Assembly: GCA_903938935.1 (NCBI GenBank) | Contig: CAJAFD010000036.1 | Location: forward strand, 1-7,398 | Direction: 5' to 3' | DNA length: 7,398 bases | Origin: an uncultured Opitutia bacterium | Lineage (GTDB): Bacteria > Verrucomicrobiota > Verrucomicrobiia > Opitutales > Opitutaceae | Shown: positions 1 to 6,990 of the stretch, one piece after another | Layout: each line of letters starts with the position of its first letter | How positions within the stretch are numbered: position 1 is the stretch's first letter | Made by a program: the position numbers and the translations under genes | Notes under the pieces: model-generated | What the model saw: only the letters and a program-made list of their open reading frames with translations | What the model was told of the DNA's origin: nothing | The model's database searches: none

Positions 1-1
1 C

Positions 2-1024
2 GCCCTCAGCGGCAATCATCACGCCGCCGGCTGGCACACGCCCGCCGACAAAAAACCCGGCTGGTGGAACAACCTCATCGGCCCCGGCAAAGCCGTCGAT
101 ACGCGCCGCTTCTTCGTCATCTGCGCCAACGTCCCCGGCGGATGCTCCGGGTCCACCGGACCGTCCTCGCTCAACCCCGCCACCGGCGAAGCCTACGGCC
201 TACGTTTTCCCGCGCTCACCATCCTCGACATGGTGCGCGCGCAGAAACTTCTCCTCGACCATCTCGGCGTCGCCGAGCTTCACACCGTCATCGGCGGTTC
301 GATGGGCGGCATGACCGCGATGCTCTTCGCAATCGAGTTTCCCCGCTTCACCCGTCGCCTCCTCGCCATGGCCACCACCGCGCGCGAGGGCGCTCAGGCC
401 ATCGCCTTCAACGAGGTCGGCCGGCAAGCGATCATGCAAGACCCCGCGTGGCTCAACGGCGATTACGCGCGCGACGGCGGCCCCCGCGTCGGCCTCGCCA
501 TCGCCCGCATGATGGCGCACATCACCTACCTCTCCGACGCCTCGATGGATCGCAAATTCGGCCGGCGCACGATCCAGTCTCGCGAGCAAAGCCCGCAACT
601 CCGCGCCGAACTCGCGCAACAACCCGCCACCGCCGACTTCAACCTCCAGTTCGAAGTCGAGAGCTACCTGCGCCACCAAGGCCAGACGTTCATTAATCGT
701 TTCGACGCCAACTCGTACCTCTACATCACGCGCGCGCTCGACCAATTCGATCTCGATCACGCCTACGGCTCACTCGAAAACGCCTTCGCCCCCGTCCTCG
801 CGGAATCGCTCGTCGTCGGCTTCACCAGCGACTGGCTCTTCCCGCCCGAGCAAAACCGCCAGATTGCCCAAGCCCTCCTGCGCGCCGGCAAACGCGCCAG
901 CTACGCCGAACTCGCCACCGATCTCGGCCACGATTCCTTTTTGCTCGAGAGCGAAGAACTCTACGCGCTCATCCGCGGTTTCCTCGAGCGCGCGCCCGCT
1001 CCAACCCTCGACTTCGCGATCTAG
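2..1024 (+). CDS. metX: Homoserine O-acetyltransferase MetX (5' end missing)
   Basis: Alpha/beta-hydrolase-fold acyltransferase that moves an acyl group, normally acetyl from acetyl-CoA, onto L-homoserine in the first committed step of methionine synthesis in the cytoplasm. The reading frame is open from base 2 and gives 340 residues; full-length family members have roughly 370-390, so about 30-50 N-terminal residues lie left of the window. Visible family signatures are the oxyanion-region stretch ALSGNHHAAGW at the very start, the loop VPGGCSGSTGPSS, and the nucleophile elbow GGSMGGM. The catalytic triad can be placed: Ser at bases 299-301, Asp in TSDWLFPP at 830-832, and His in LGHDSF at 929-931. 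All three are intact, so the enzyme should be active. The stop lies two bases before the metW start, which suggests co-translation. Some family members use succinyl-CoA or L-serine instead; I cannot decide the acyl donor by eye, and 'acetyl' is the family default. Confidence 0.95.
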   Translation, partial: ALSGNHHAAGWHTPADKKPGWWNNLIGPGKAVDTRRFFVICANVPGGCSGSTGPSSLNPATGEAYGLRFPALTILDMVRAQKLLLDHLGVAELHTVIGGSMGGMTAMLFAIEFPRFTRRLLAMATTAREGAQAIAFNEVGRQAIMQDPAWLNGDYARDGGPRVGLAIARMMAHITYLSDASMDRKFGRRTIQSREQSPQLRAELAQQPATADFNLQFEVESYLRHQGQTFINRFDANSYLYITRALDQFDLDHAYGSLENAFAPVLAESLVVGFTSDWLFPPEQNRQIAQALLRAGKRASYAELATDLGHDSFLLESEELYALIRGFLERAPAPTLDFAI

Positions 1025-1026
1025 CC

Positions 1027-1632
1027 ATGACCCAGCCCGTCGAAAAACGCACCGTGGACATGCAGATCATCGGAGACTGGGTCGAGCCGCACACGCGCGT
1101 CCTCGATCTCGGCTGCGGCCGCGGCGAACTCCTCGATTACCTCGTCCAGACGAAACACGTTTCGGCCCTCGGCGTGGACCTCGACTTCGCGAAAATCACG
1201 GCCTGCGTCCACCGCGGCGTCCCCGCTTATCAAGGCGACATGATCGCCTGTATGGCGTCCTTTCCCGCGCGTCACTTCGACCGCGTCATCTGCTCGCGCA
1301 CGGTACAAGAACTCCACGCCCCCGCCGCCGTCATTGCCGAAGCCCTACGCGTCGCCCGCTCGGTCACCGTCGGTTTCGTTAATCACGGCTTCTGGAAAAA
1401 TCGCCTCGATCTGCTCGTGCGCGGTCGCAAAGCCCGCAACGCCGTTTACACCACCGCTTGGGCCGAAAGCCGCCCCGCCAATCCCGTCTCCGTCGCCGAC
1501 TTTGAAGATTTTTGCGCCGCCGAGGGCATCCGCATCACGCGCCGCGCCCACTTGTTGGGCGACTGGAAAACGCCGTGCCCTGCGCTGCCCAATTTACTCG
1601 CCGGCTACGCCCTCTACGATCTCACGCGCTGA
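1027..1632 (+). CDS. metW: Methionine biosynthesis protein MetW
   Basis: A 201-residue class I SAM-methyltransferase-fold protein of the MetW family, the usual length. MetW is typically encoded directly behind metX and is needed with it for homoserine acylation in several bacteria; its own reaction is not settled. Visible features: SAM-binding motif I VLDLGCGRGELL at residues 25-36, acidic motif II GVDLD at 49-53, FDRVICSRTVQEL at 84-96, the MetW-typical VGFVNHGFWKNRL at 115-127, the segment NPVSVADFEDFC at 152-163, and the C-terminal NLLAGYALYDL at 189-199. The start ATG lies two bases after the metX stop, and no Shine-Dalgarno sequence precedes it, so translation is probably coupled to metX. 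No frameshift or lost motif is seen. Confidence 0.93.
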   Translation: MTQPVEKRTVDMQIIGDWVEPHTRVLDLGCGRGELLDYLVQTKHVSALGVDLDFAKITACVHRGVPAYQGDMIACMASFPARHFDRVICSRTVQELHAPAAVIAEALRVARSVTVGFVNHGFWKNRLDLLVRGRKARNAVYTTAWAESRPANPVSVADFEDFCAAEGIRITRRAHLLGDWKTPCPALPNLLAGYALYDLTR

Positions 1633-1642
1633 ACGTTCGCCG

Positions 1643-2164
1643 ATGTCCACGGGTCTCCGGCTTCTATTTTTAACGTCGCTCTTTAGCGCCGCCGCCTGCG
1701 CTGCCGCGCACGTGCTCACCTTTGCCAACATCGCGTTTTATCCGATCTACCTATTTTTACCGCTACTGTTCCTGGTCTGGATTTTCGCCGTCGGGCATAT
1801 GCGCCGCGTACCGCGCAAAAATCTGATTTCTGAAATTTTCGGTAATGTCCCGCGGTGGATGAAAGTGAGTACAGCCCTTCTGTTCGCCTATGTTGTCATC
1901 AATTTCTTCGCGTGCATTTATCTGCTCGACGGCGGCAACCCCGAGCGCGCGTCTGACCAGCGCTTAGTTCTGAAATCGAAAGGTAAAATTCTCCGCGATC
2001 TTTCTCCCACAGAATTCCGCCACGCTCAGGCTGTGCAGATTCGCATGCTCACCGGTCATATGCTGGTTTTTTTCACGCTCGCCGGTTTCGTCTTTTACGC
2101 GTGCTGGCTCAAAACAGGCCCCGCGATGGCGGACGCCAAGATCGCTCCATCAGATACTGCCTAA
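1643..2164 (+). CDS. Small four-helix membrane protein, function unknown
   Basis: A 173-residue protein that I do not recognise. Four hydrophobic segments are visible, at about residues 6-26, 32-52, 75-95 and 135-156. The loop between helices 2 and 3 is strongly basic (HMRRVPRKN), which by the positive-inside rule places it, and both termini, in the cytoplasm. The polar segment 97-134 would then face the periplasm; it carries the charged stretch LSPTEFRHAQAVQIR just before helix 4. No catalytic motif, metal-binding cluster or lipobox is apparent. The ATG lies 10 bases after the metW stop on the same strand, so the gene is probably co-transcribed with metXW, although nothing in it points to methionine metabolism. 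Its base use is richer in A+T than metX and metW. The methionine at 1643 is chosen because it places helix 1 directly at the N-terminus. Frame integrity, hydrophobic pattern and operon-like spacing support a real gene. Confidence 0.75.
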   Translation: MSTGLRLLFLTSLFSAAACAAAHVLTFANIAFYPIYLFLPLLFLVWIFAVGHMRRVPRKNLISEIFGNVPRWMKVSTALLFAYVVINFFACIYLLDGGNPERASDQRLVLKSKGKILRDLSPTEFRHAQAVQIRMLTGHMLVFFTLAGFVFYACWLKTGPAMADAKIAPSDTA

Positions 2165-2168
2165 CGCA

Positions 2169-2197
2169 TCGCGGCGTTTGGCACCATCTCGCCGCGA
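2169..2197 (+). terminator. GC-rich hairpin after the metXW operon, possible terminator
   Basis: Perfect inverted repeat TCGCGGCG (2169-2176) and CGCCGCGA (2190-2197) with a 13-base loop, starting five bases after the stop codon of the membrane-protein gene. The position suits transcription termination, but no T-run follows on the forward strand (the next bases are GAAATTAAATCG). It is therefore not a standard intrinsic terminator; it could instead stabilise the 3' end of the mRNA. Confidence 0.35.
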
Positions 2198-2626
2198 GAA
2201 ATTAAATCGTTCCGGTAATTTTGCCGTTCCAGAGATCTGTGCGCGGTTCTGTTTGAGTGATCGCAGGCATCGCGGCTTCGCATCTCGAAGCGCAAGATAT
2301 TAGGTCGCTGGTCGTTCCGGTAAACTATCGCGGCGAAAAGTCCGGCACAGACGAACCCGACTTCAAAATAATTCTCCAGCATCCGCTCTTACAGAGATCG
2401 AATCACCCGAAATATTTAGCCAATTTACCTGTAGGCGCACCACGGTTTCGTCGCGGTCGCGCCCACTACCGCTCACAAAGCGGCAAACCCTATGAGGCTG
2501 AAGCGCACGAATTGAAACGCGGAGAGACAGAAAGATGCACCACCTCTCTGTGTTAATTAAACGTCCGTGCCACCAGCCGGCGAAGCTCATTTTCAAATCC
2601 AGCGGGACCCCATCTAGATCTGCAAT

Positions 2627-2656
2627 TTGACCAAGCATCGTCTTAAGTCTTAACCT
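2627..2656 (+). promoter_or_regulatory. Possible weak promoter of the cyclic-nucleotide-domain gene
   Basis: TTGACC at 2627-2632 matches five of six bases of the sigma-70 -35 consensus. The best -10 candidate 18 bases on is TAACCT (2651-2656), which matches only three of six. The start codon at 2664 follows so closely that the transcript would be almost leaderless. The -35 match is suggestive; the -10 is poor. Confidence 0.25.
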
Positions 2657-2663
2657 AGAAAAA

Positions 2664-3164
2664 ATGAGCGCCGCATCTTTTCCGCACCTGACTTGTATCG
2701 AACTGAGCAAGGCCGAGCGCATCAAAATGCTAGATGGCACTTCGTGGCATCAGGAATTCACTTGGGGTGAACTCGAGACCCTCAGCACCTACACCGAAGC
2801 CTACCAAGCTGCCGTGGCGACCACTCTCGTCCGCGAAGATTCGCGTGAGGCCTTCATGGGCATCGTAATCGAAGGCCAGCTCGACGTGCTTAAGCGCGAT
2901 CAATCCGGCATCAATCGAATCATCGCCCAGATTCGCGCCGGCAAAACTTTGGGCGAGATGTCGCTCGTCGATGGCGAACCGCGCTCCGCCACGCTCCAGG
3001 TTAACCGCGCCGTCGTCATGTTGATCATCAGCAAATTTCAATTTGAGCGAATGAGTAACGAGGTTCCGCGCCTCGCCCTCAAATTGGTGCTGATGATTGC
3101 TCGTCAACTGAGCCAACGCCTACGCCAAACGACTGGAACGCTCGTCGATGCACTACAGGATTGA
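2664..3164 (+). CDS. Stand-alone cyclic nucleotide-binding domain protein
   Basis: A 166-residue protein consisting essentially of one cNMP-binding beta-barrel of the CRP/PKA type (about residues 45-125), followed by amphipathic helices ending in LSQRLRQTTGTLVDAL. The phosphate-binding cassette is clear: GEMSLVDGEPRSAT at 97-110, with the conserved Glu98 and Arg107 that contact the ribose and phosphate of cAMP or cGMP in characterised family members. There is no C-terminal helix-turn-helix, so it is not a CRP/FNR-type DNA-binding regulator. It is more likely a sensor or a partner-binding subunit acting by protein contacts. The turn before the barrel reads LVREDSREAFMG, where many relatives have a Gly-Asp pair after RE; this may affect folding of that loop. 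ATG 2664 is preceded by an A-rich stretch and no Shine-Dalgarno sequence; an in-frame ATG at 2724 is a possible alternative start. It is transcribed alone, convergent with the HEAT-protein gene. Confidence 0.85.
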   Translation: MSAASFPHLTCIELSKAERIKMLDGTSWHQEFTWGELETLSTYTEAYQAAVATTLVREDSREAFMGIVIEGQLDVLKRDQSGINRIIAQIRAGKTLGEMSLVDGEPRSATLQVNRAVVMLIISKFQFERMSNEVPRLALKLVLMIARQLSQRLRQTTGTLVDALQD

Positions 3165-3182
3165 GCCCGCAACTGCGTCGAC

Positions 3183-5462
3183 TCAGTCCACAAAAATTTC
3201 ACAGATCGACCAAGGCGTGTCTTTGCGCGCGGCGACGTTTTTGATGATCACATAGCGACCGCGCGTGCCCACAGGCAGATCGATCACAGTCTTGTTGGTT
3301 TGGCCAACACCCGTCGCAACGACCTTACCGGGCACCGCGACATCATCCGTCACGTAAAGCTCATAGCTCTCGGGAAACTCCGCGCCTCGTCCGGTCTGAT
3401 CAAGCGTGATCCGACGCAATGGCCGCGAAAGGATGAAATCAACTTCCACCCATTCATCGCCCTCAGCTGGGACGCTCCAGCGATTACCTGTGTTGCCATC
3501 CGTGAGATTTTTTACGCCCGCCATCGTCGAGGCGCGCAACTTCGCTGGGCCCGCCTGATTGGCGCGGATCACCGCGGCCGTTTCGCCGGCAGCAGCACCT
3601 ATAACGGGGTCGCTTTGTGATTTCTCCGCCAACGCCAAGGCCGGCGCATCCACCGCGCGCTTTAATAATGTAATCAACGCCAACCGCGATTCCGCGGCTG
3701 CGCTGACTACCAGCAGGCGCGCAACGAGCGCGGTGGCGTCGGCGTTCCAGAACGCACGATTGCGCTCGAAAGCAGCGATCACGCCCGAGACCGCGCTTGC
3801 GCGCAGGGCGGGCAGCGTCGTGCGCTCGGCGACACTCACGAGCGCCGCAACCGCAGTGTCATCGGGCCAACGCACGAGTGCCGCCAGGGCAGCTTCAGCT
3901 AATTTAAAATCGACGTTCAACGCCAGTTTGGCCGCACACGCCGCGCTCGGCGCGCCGCCAATGCGACCGAGCGCAGGGAGCAAACGGAGCGCGAGTTCCG
4001 CCGGCGCGGTTTCTAGCGCAGCATAAAGGGGGGCGCCGCGGCCGGCGACGTCAGGATTACGCAACGTGATGCTGACGAGCGCACGCAAGGCGCGGGCTTG
4101 CTCATTCGCATCCGTCGCGGCGATGGCCCAATCGAGGACAATTTTATTATCCGCAGGCGGAGCGAGTTCTCCGAGCGCGGTGACGGCGGCTGCACGTATG
4201 GCCGAATCAGGATCGGCCCGAAGTTTAACCAGTAGCGGCAAGCCTTCGCTAAGACCGCGCAGCGCGATTTGCTCGATCAAGACGACGCGCCAAGCGGTTT
4301 CCCCGCGCTCGGCGCCGGTGAGGATGGCGGCGTTCAACGCGGGGCCGTTGAGACGCGCAAGGCTGGCCTTGGCGATTTTGTTTTCAGCAGTCGCAGTACC
4401 CGCGGCGACCTTGGTGAGGGCGGTCATGGTCTCGATCGTGCCGGGTAAAAACCCCAAAGCCTCGAGCGCCGCCGTGCGCACTTTGGCGTCTTCATGTGCG
4501 GTCGCTTTCAGCAGTGCAGAGATGGCCGCGGCGTCGCCGCGACGCGCCATGGCCGCGATCACCGCAGTCTGCGTCAACGCATCCCAAGTGGAAAGTTTAG
4601 CCGCGAGCGCCGGAATGATTTGGGGAGCGCGCGAGGCGTAGATGGATTCGAGGACGACGTGTTTCGCGGCCGTGTCGTTGCCGTCGAGCACGGCCAACGT
4701 GGTGGCGATTGAAGGATCGAGTTGAAGCAGGAGCCGCAGCGCCGCGATGCGATGCACGGGATCCGCAGCGCGCGCACGTAGATCTGCCAACACCGCCAAC
4801 GCGCTACCAGCGGCGAGCCGCGGCGCGAGGGCGAGTTTGGCTGCCGCGACCGCGGCGGGACTGGGCTCGGGCACAGCCAGCAAGACGACCGCCGCGCTAT
4901 GATCGGTGATGAACCCCAGGGCGCGCGCCGCTGCTGCCGCGGTCGCCGGATCGTTGTTGCTGAGTAATTTAGCGAGCGTCGGTACCGCGGCGACGATTTG
5001 CCGGCGAGCAATAGAGTCGATCAGTGCGATTCGCGTGCGCGCCGTGGTCTGATTGAGGGCCGTGAGAAAAAGCGTATCGATCACCGCACCGGGCGCGGGT
5101 TCGAGCGCGAGTCGGGCGAGGTCGGAGTCGCGTTCGTCGACGAGCATCGCCGGGAGCGGTTTGAGGCCCGCCGCCGTGAGTTTTTCCGGCGCAAGGCCGA
5201 GTACCCAGCCGAGGCGTTGGCAGAGGACTTGGCGCGCGGCGTAGGTCGTATCGCGGGCCCGCAGACTGGCGAGGAGACGTTGCTCAATCACCGCGAGCTT
5301 CACAGGGTCGGTGCCGGCGGCGTAGAGTTCGCGATCGAGCGCTTCGACGGCCTGCGGGCTGCCGGAGTAATCGAGCTGGGAAAGCGTAGGCTCAGCGGCG
5401 ACGGACGAATGAGCCAGCAGCGTGAAAACGAAACCGGCGGTGAAAAAAGTGGGGCGCAACAT
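3183..5462 (-). CDS. Secreted HEAT-repeat protein with C-terminal discoidin-like domain
   Basis: A 759-residue protein with a Sec signal peptide: basic start MLRPTF, a hydrophobic core at about 8-17, and a likely cleavage after VAA at residue 23. Residues 140-630 are an alanine-rich series of helical pairs of HEAT type, with recurring patterns such as VRTAALEALGFL (328-339) and IRAAAVTALGEL (422-433). Residues 640-759 resemble an F5/8 type C (discoidin-like) beta-sandwich: NLTDGNTGNRWS at 652-663, WVEVDF at 671-676, the RRITLDQ strand, SYELYVT at 699-705, and the closing strands RYVIIKN and WSICEIFV. Such domains often bind carbohydrate or cell surfaces. No catalytic motif and no haem-binding CxxCH is present, so I infer a binding or scaffold role outside the cytoplasm. 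The start lies 18 bases after the oxidoreductase stop, so the two are probably one operon. No Shine-Dalgarno sequence is visible; the signal peptide supports this ATG. Its 3' end converges with the cyclic-nucleotide-domain gene across 18 bases, without an obvious terminator. Confidence 0.85.
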   Translation of the reverse strand: MLRPTFFTAGFVFTLLAHSSVAAEPTLSQLDYSGSPQAVEALDRELYAAGTDPVKLAVIEQRLLASLRARDTTYAARQVLCQRLGWVLGLAPEKLTAAGLKPLPAMLVDERDSDLARLALEPAPGAVIDTLFLTALNQTTARTRIALIDSIARRQIVAAVPTLAKLLSNNDPATAAAAARALGFITDHSAAVVLLAVPEPSPAAVAAAKLALAPRLAAGSALAVLADLRARAADPVHRIAALRLLLQLDPSIATTLAVLDGNDTAAKHVVLESIYASRAPQIIPALAAKLSTWDALTQTAVIAAMARRGDAAAISALLKATAHEDAKVRTAALEALGFLPGTIETMTALTKVAAGTATAENKIAKASLARLNGPALNAAILTGAERGETAWRVVLIEQIALRGLSEGLPLLVKLRADPDSAIRAAAVTALGELAPPADNKIVLDWAIAATDANEQARALRALVSITLRNPDVAGRGAPLYAALETAPAELALRLLPALGRIGGAPSAACAAKLALNVDFKLAEAALAALVRWPDDTAVAALVSVAERTTLPALRASAVSGVIAAFERNRAFWNADATALVARLLVVSAAAESRLALITLLKRAVDAPALALAEKSQSDPVIGAAAGETAAVIRANQAGPAKLRASTMAGVKNLTDGNTGNRWSVPAEGDEWVEVDFILSRPLRRITLDQTGRGAEFPESYELYVTDDVAVPGKVVATGVGQTNKTVIDLPVGTRGRYVIIKNVAARKDTPWSICEIFVD

Positions 5463-5480
5463 GGCGGCAATTTTTATGGG

Positions 5481-6782
5481 TTAAAGGGCGTAGCCGGCGC
5501 GACGGGGACGATCGAGGAGGCGCGAGGCCACGGGATCGCCGATGATTTCTTCTTTAACAGGATCCCAGCGGATGGCGCGGCGAACTTGCGCCGCGATGAC
5601 GTTGAGGTGGCAGACGGTGGCGCTGCGGTGGCCGGCTTCGACGTCGGAGATGGGACGCTGGCGGGTGCGGATGCAGTTGAAAAAATCGGCGTGATGATCG
5701 TCGCTGGCGTAAAGATGGATATCTTCGGCGCGCAGGGGGCGATTCACTAACGCGGCGGGGTCGGAAGCGAAGAGGTCGTTGCGCGATACCCAGATAGTCC
5801 CTTGGGTGCCTTGAAATTCGATCATGCCTTTGAGGCTATCGTCATCGAAGCGCTCGACGCGGATGCCGTTGGCGTAGACGTGCGTCTGGAATTTGCAGCC
5901 TTCGTGACCGATGGGAATAAATTCAACGGGGCCGGAGTGATCCATGCCGAGCGCATTTTGGATGATATCGAAATGGTGCGCACCCCAGTCGCCGTTTTTG
6001 CGCCCGCCGTAGTCGAGGAAGCAGCGCCAGCCGCCGCCGTAATCGCCTTTAACGCGCAGCGCGTTGTAAGGGCGCCACGGTGTGGGCCCGAGCCAGCGGT
6101 CATAGTTAAAATCGGCCGGCACAGGCTCTTCAGGCAATTGCGGCGCGGGGGCAAATTCACCGAGGCGGGTGCGGATCAATTTGATGTCGCCGATCCAGCC
6201 ATTGCGCACGATCTCGGCGGCCTTGCGGAAGGATTTATTCGAGCGTTGTTGTGTCCCGGTCTGGAAAACCCGGCCGTGGTGGCGCGCCGTCTCGACGAGC
6301 ACACGGCCTTCGCGGACGGTGAGCGTCTGCGGTTTTTCGCAGTAAACGTCTTTACCGGCTTTCATGGCGGCATTGGCTACGGCAGCGTGCCAGTGATCGG
6401 GCGTACAGACAAACACGGCGTCGATATCCGTACGCGCGAGCAACTCTTCATGAGTCGCATAAATATCGGGACCGCTGGTCGGCGTGCCGCTATCTCTGAG
6501 TTTCCCGTAGGCGGCGCCGACCCGCGCGCGCACTTTTTCAGCTTTGCTGCGCATGACGTCGCACGTAGCGACGATCTGGCAATCCGCGGAACGGCCGAGG
6601 ATCGCCCCAATATGGGCATTGCAGATGAGGCCGTTGCCCACGAGGCCGAGCGTGATCCGATTACTCGGGGCGCCTTGCCCGAACAAGGAGGCGGGGAAAA
6701 AATTCGGCGCTGCGGCGTAGGCAATAATACCGGCCAGACCGCGCTTGAGGACCGTGCGACGCGTGAGGGGTGCGTTCTTCAT
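5481..6782 (-). CDS. Tat-exported Gfo/Idh/MocA family oxidoreductase
   Basis: A 433-residue NAD(P)-dependent oxidoreductase of the glucose-fructose oxidoreductase/inositol dehydrogenase family. The N-terminus carries a twin-arginine signal, TRRTVLKRG at 7-15, followed by a hydrophobic stretch, so the folded enzyme with its cofactor is predicted to be exported. The Rossmann domain starts at ITLGLVGNGLICNAHI (43-58). Family hallmarks follow: VFVCTPDHWHAA (123-134), the CEKP motif (148-151) with the conserved Lys150, and GDWGAHHFDI (264-273), which contributes the likely catalytic histidine. The glycine motif reads GNGLIC, with Cys54 where GxGxxG has its third glycine. Substrate cannot be read from sequence; relatives act on sugars, sugar acids or inositols. 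It is the first gene of a probable operon with the HEAT/discoidin protein. No Shine-Dalgarno sequence precedes the ATG; the leader just upstream is pyrimidine-rich. The Tat signal fixes the start well. Confidence 0.9.
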   Translation of the reverse strand: MKNAPLTRRTVLKRGLAGIIAYAAAPNFFPASLFGQGAPSNRITLGLVGNGLICNAHIGAILGRSADCQIVATCDVMRSKAEKVRARVGAAYGKLRDSGTPTSGPDIYATHEELLARTDIDAVFVCTPDHWHAAVANAAMKAGKDVYCEKPQTLTVREGRVLVETARHHGRVFQTGTQQRSNKSFRKAAEIVRNGWIGDIKLIRTRLGEFAPAPQLPEEPVPADFNYDRWLGPTPWRPYNALRVKGDYGGGWRCFLDYGGRKNGDWGAHHFDIIQNALGMDHSGPVEFIPIGHEGCKFQTHVYANGIRVERFDDDSLKGMIEFQGTQGTIWVSRNDLFASDPAALVNRPLRAEDIHLYASDDHHADFFNCIRTRQRPISDVEAGHRSATVCHLNVIAAQVRRAIRWDPVKEEIIGDPVASRLLDRPRRAGYAL

Positions 6783-6832
6783 AGTGGGGGGAGAAACGGG
6801 GGCAAAGATTTCGGGGATACTAACTCAGACCT

Positions 6833-6860
6833 AGTTTAGGGCGACCCGTTGGTTATCCAA
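6833..6860 (-). promoter_or_regulatory. Possible promoter of the oxidoreductase/HEAT operon
   Basis: Read on the reverse strand, TTGGAT (6860-6855) and TAAACT (6838-6833) are separated by 16 bases. They match three and four of six bases of the sigma-70 -35 and -10 consensus. The element lies about 50 bases before the oxidoreductase start, a normal distance. The -35 region overlaps a short inverted repeat, TTGGTTATCCAA (6849-6860), which might be an operator. Both matches are modest, so this is tentative. Confidence 0.3.
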
Positions 6861-6948
6861 GGGCACAGCAAGAGATTTAACTGATTCACGCTCTTGCCGA
6901 GCTAAAAGCTACCGTTCCCCAGCCCATAAACTAGCCGCCGAGTCACGA

Positions 6949-6987
6949 GATTAACCTTAAACCCAGGCGCGATTGTAACTTAAACCC
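6949..6987. repeat. Near-perfect direct repeat in the oxidoreductase-ArsR spacer
   Basis: GATTAACCTTAAACCC (6949-6964) recurs as GATTGTAACTTAAACCC (6971-6987), the copies starting 22 bases apart. The shared core is AAC, an optional C, then TTAAACCC. Two turns of the helix between copies would fit a protein-binding tandem site. It begins just beyond the ArsR gene's stop and lies upstream of the reverse-strand oxidoreductase. No hairpin or T-run is obvious, so I do not call it a terminator. Confidence 0.5.
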
Positions 6988-6990
6988 GAT

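Larger units (their letters stand above)
2165..2663. other. Gene-free, AT-richer spacer of about 500 bases
   Basis: No convincing gene is present on either strand. The short open frames here have atypical composition, no recognisable motifs, and overlap neighbouring genes. By eye the stretch is clearly poorer in G+C than the metXW and HEAT-protein genes. It contains an 8-bp-stem hairpin just after the membrane-protein stop (2169-2197), a weak 5-bp-stem hairpin (CCGCT at 2469-2473 with AGCGG at 2479-2483), the 8-bp palindrome TTAATTAA at 2553-2560, and a possible weak promoter before the next gene. It could be a decayed gene, a regulatory spacer or an untranslated leader; the sequence does not decide between these. 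Confidence 0.6.

Noticed and set aside
64..696. 210-residue Arg/His/Pro-rich open frame inside metX
   Set aside because: Arg/Pro/His-rich translation typical of an out-of-frame reading of GC-rich coding DNA; metX motifs are in the other frame.
2161..2382. 73-residue reverse-strand open frame with one hydrophobic stretch near its start
   Set aside because: Its stop overlaps the membrane-protein stop and nothing beyond one short hydrophobic segment supports it. AAGAG lies four bases before its ATG, too close and too weak to count.
2521..2551. Possible hairpin GAGAG/CTCTC or ACAGA/TCTGT in the spacer
   Set aside because: Stems of five bases with loops of 15 or more; expected by chance.
2257..2556. 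99-residue forward open frame in the spacer
   Set aside because: Composition unlike neighbouring genes, no motif, no upstream signal.
2363..2740. 125-residue reverse-strand open frame in the spacer
   Set aside because: Overlaps the start of the cyclic-nucleotide-domain gene, no recognisable motif, no ribosome binding site. A decayed gene cannot be excluded.
3165..3182. Possible bidirectional terminator between the convergent genes
   Set aside because: Only 18 bases, with a loose TGAG/CTCA pairing extending into both coding ends and no T-run; not enough to call.
4998..5750. 250-residue open frame on the forward strand opposite the HEAT protein and the oxidoreductase 3' end
   Set aside because: It spans two well-supported reverse-strand genes and their junction, with low-complexity Gly/Arg/Glu-rich translation; an antisense artefact of high GC.
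5802..6839. 345-residue open frame on the forward strand opposite the oxidoreductase
   Set aside because: It is the mirror of a well-supported gene in GC-rich DNA; its translation shows no domain pattern of its own, and the reverse strand has a Tat signal and full family motifs.
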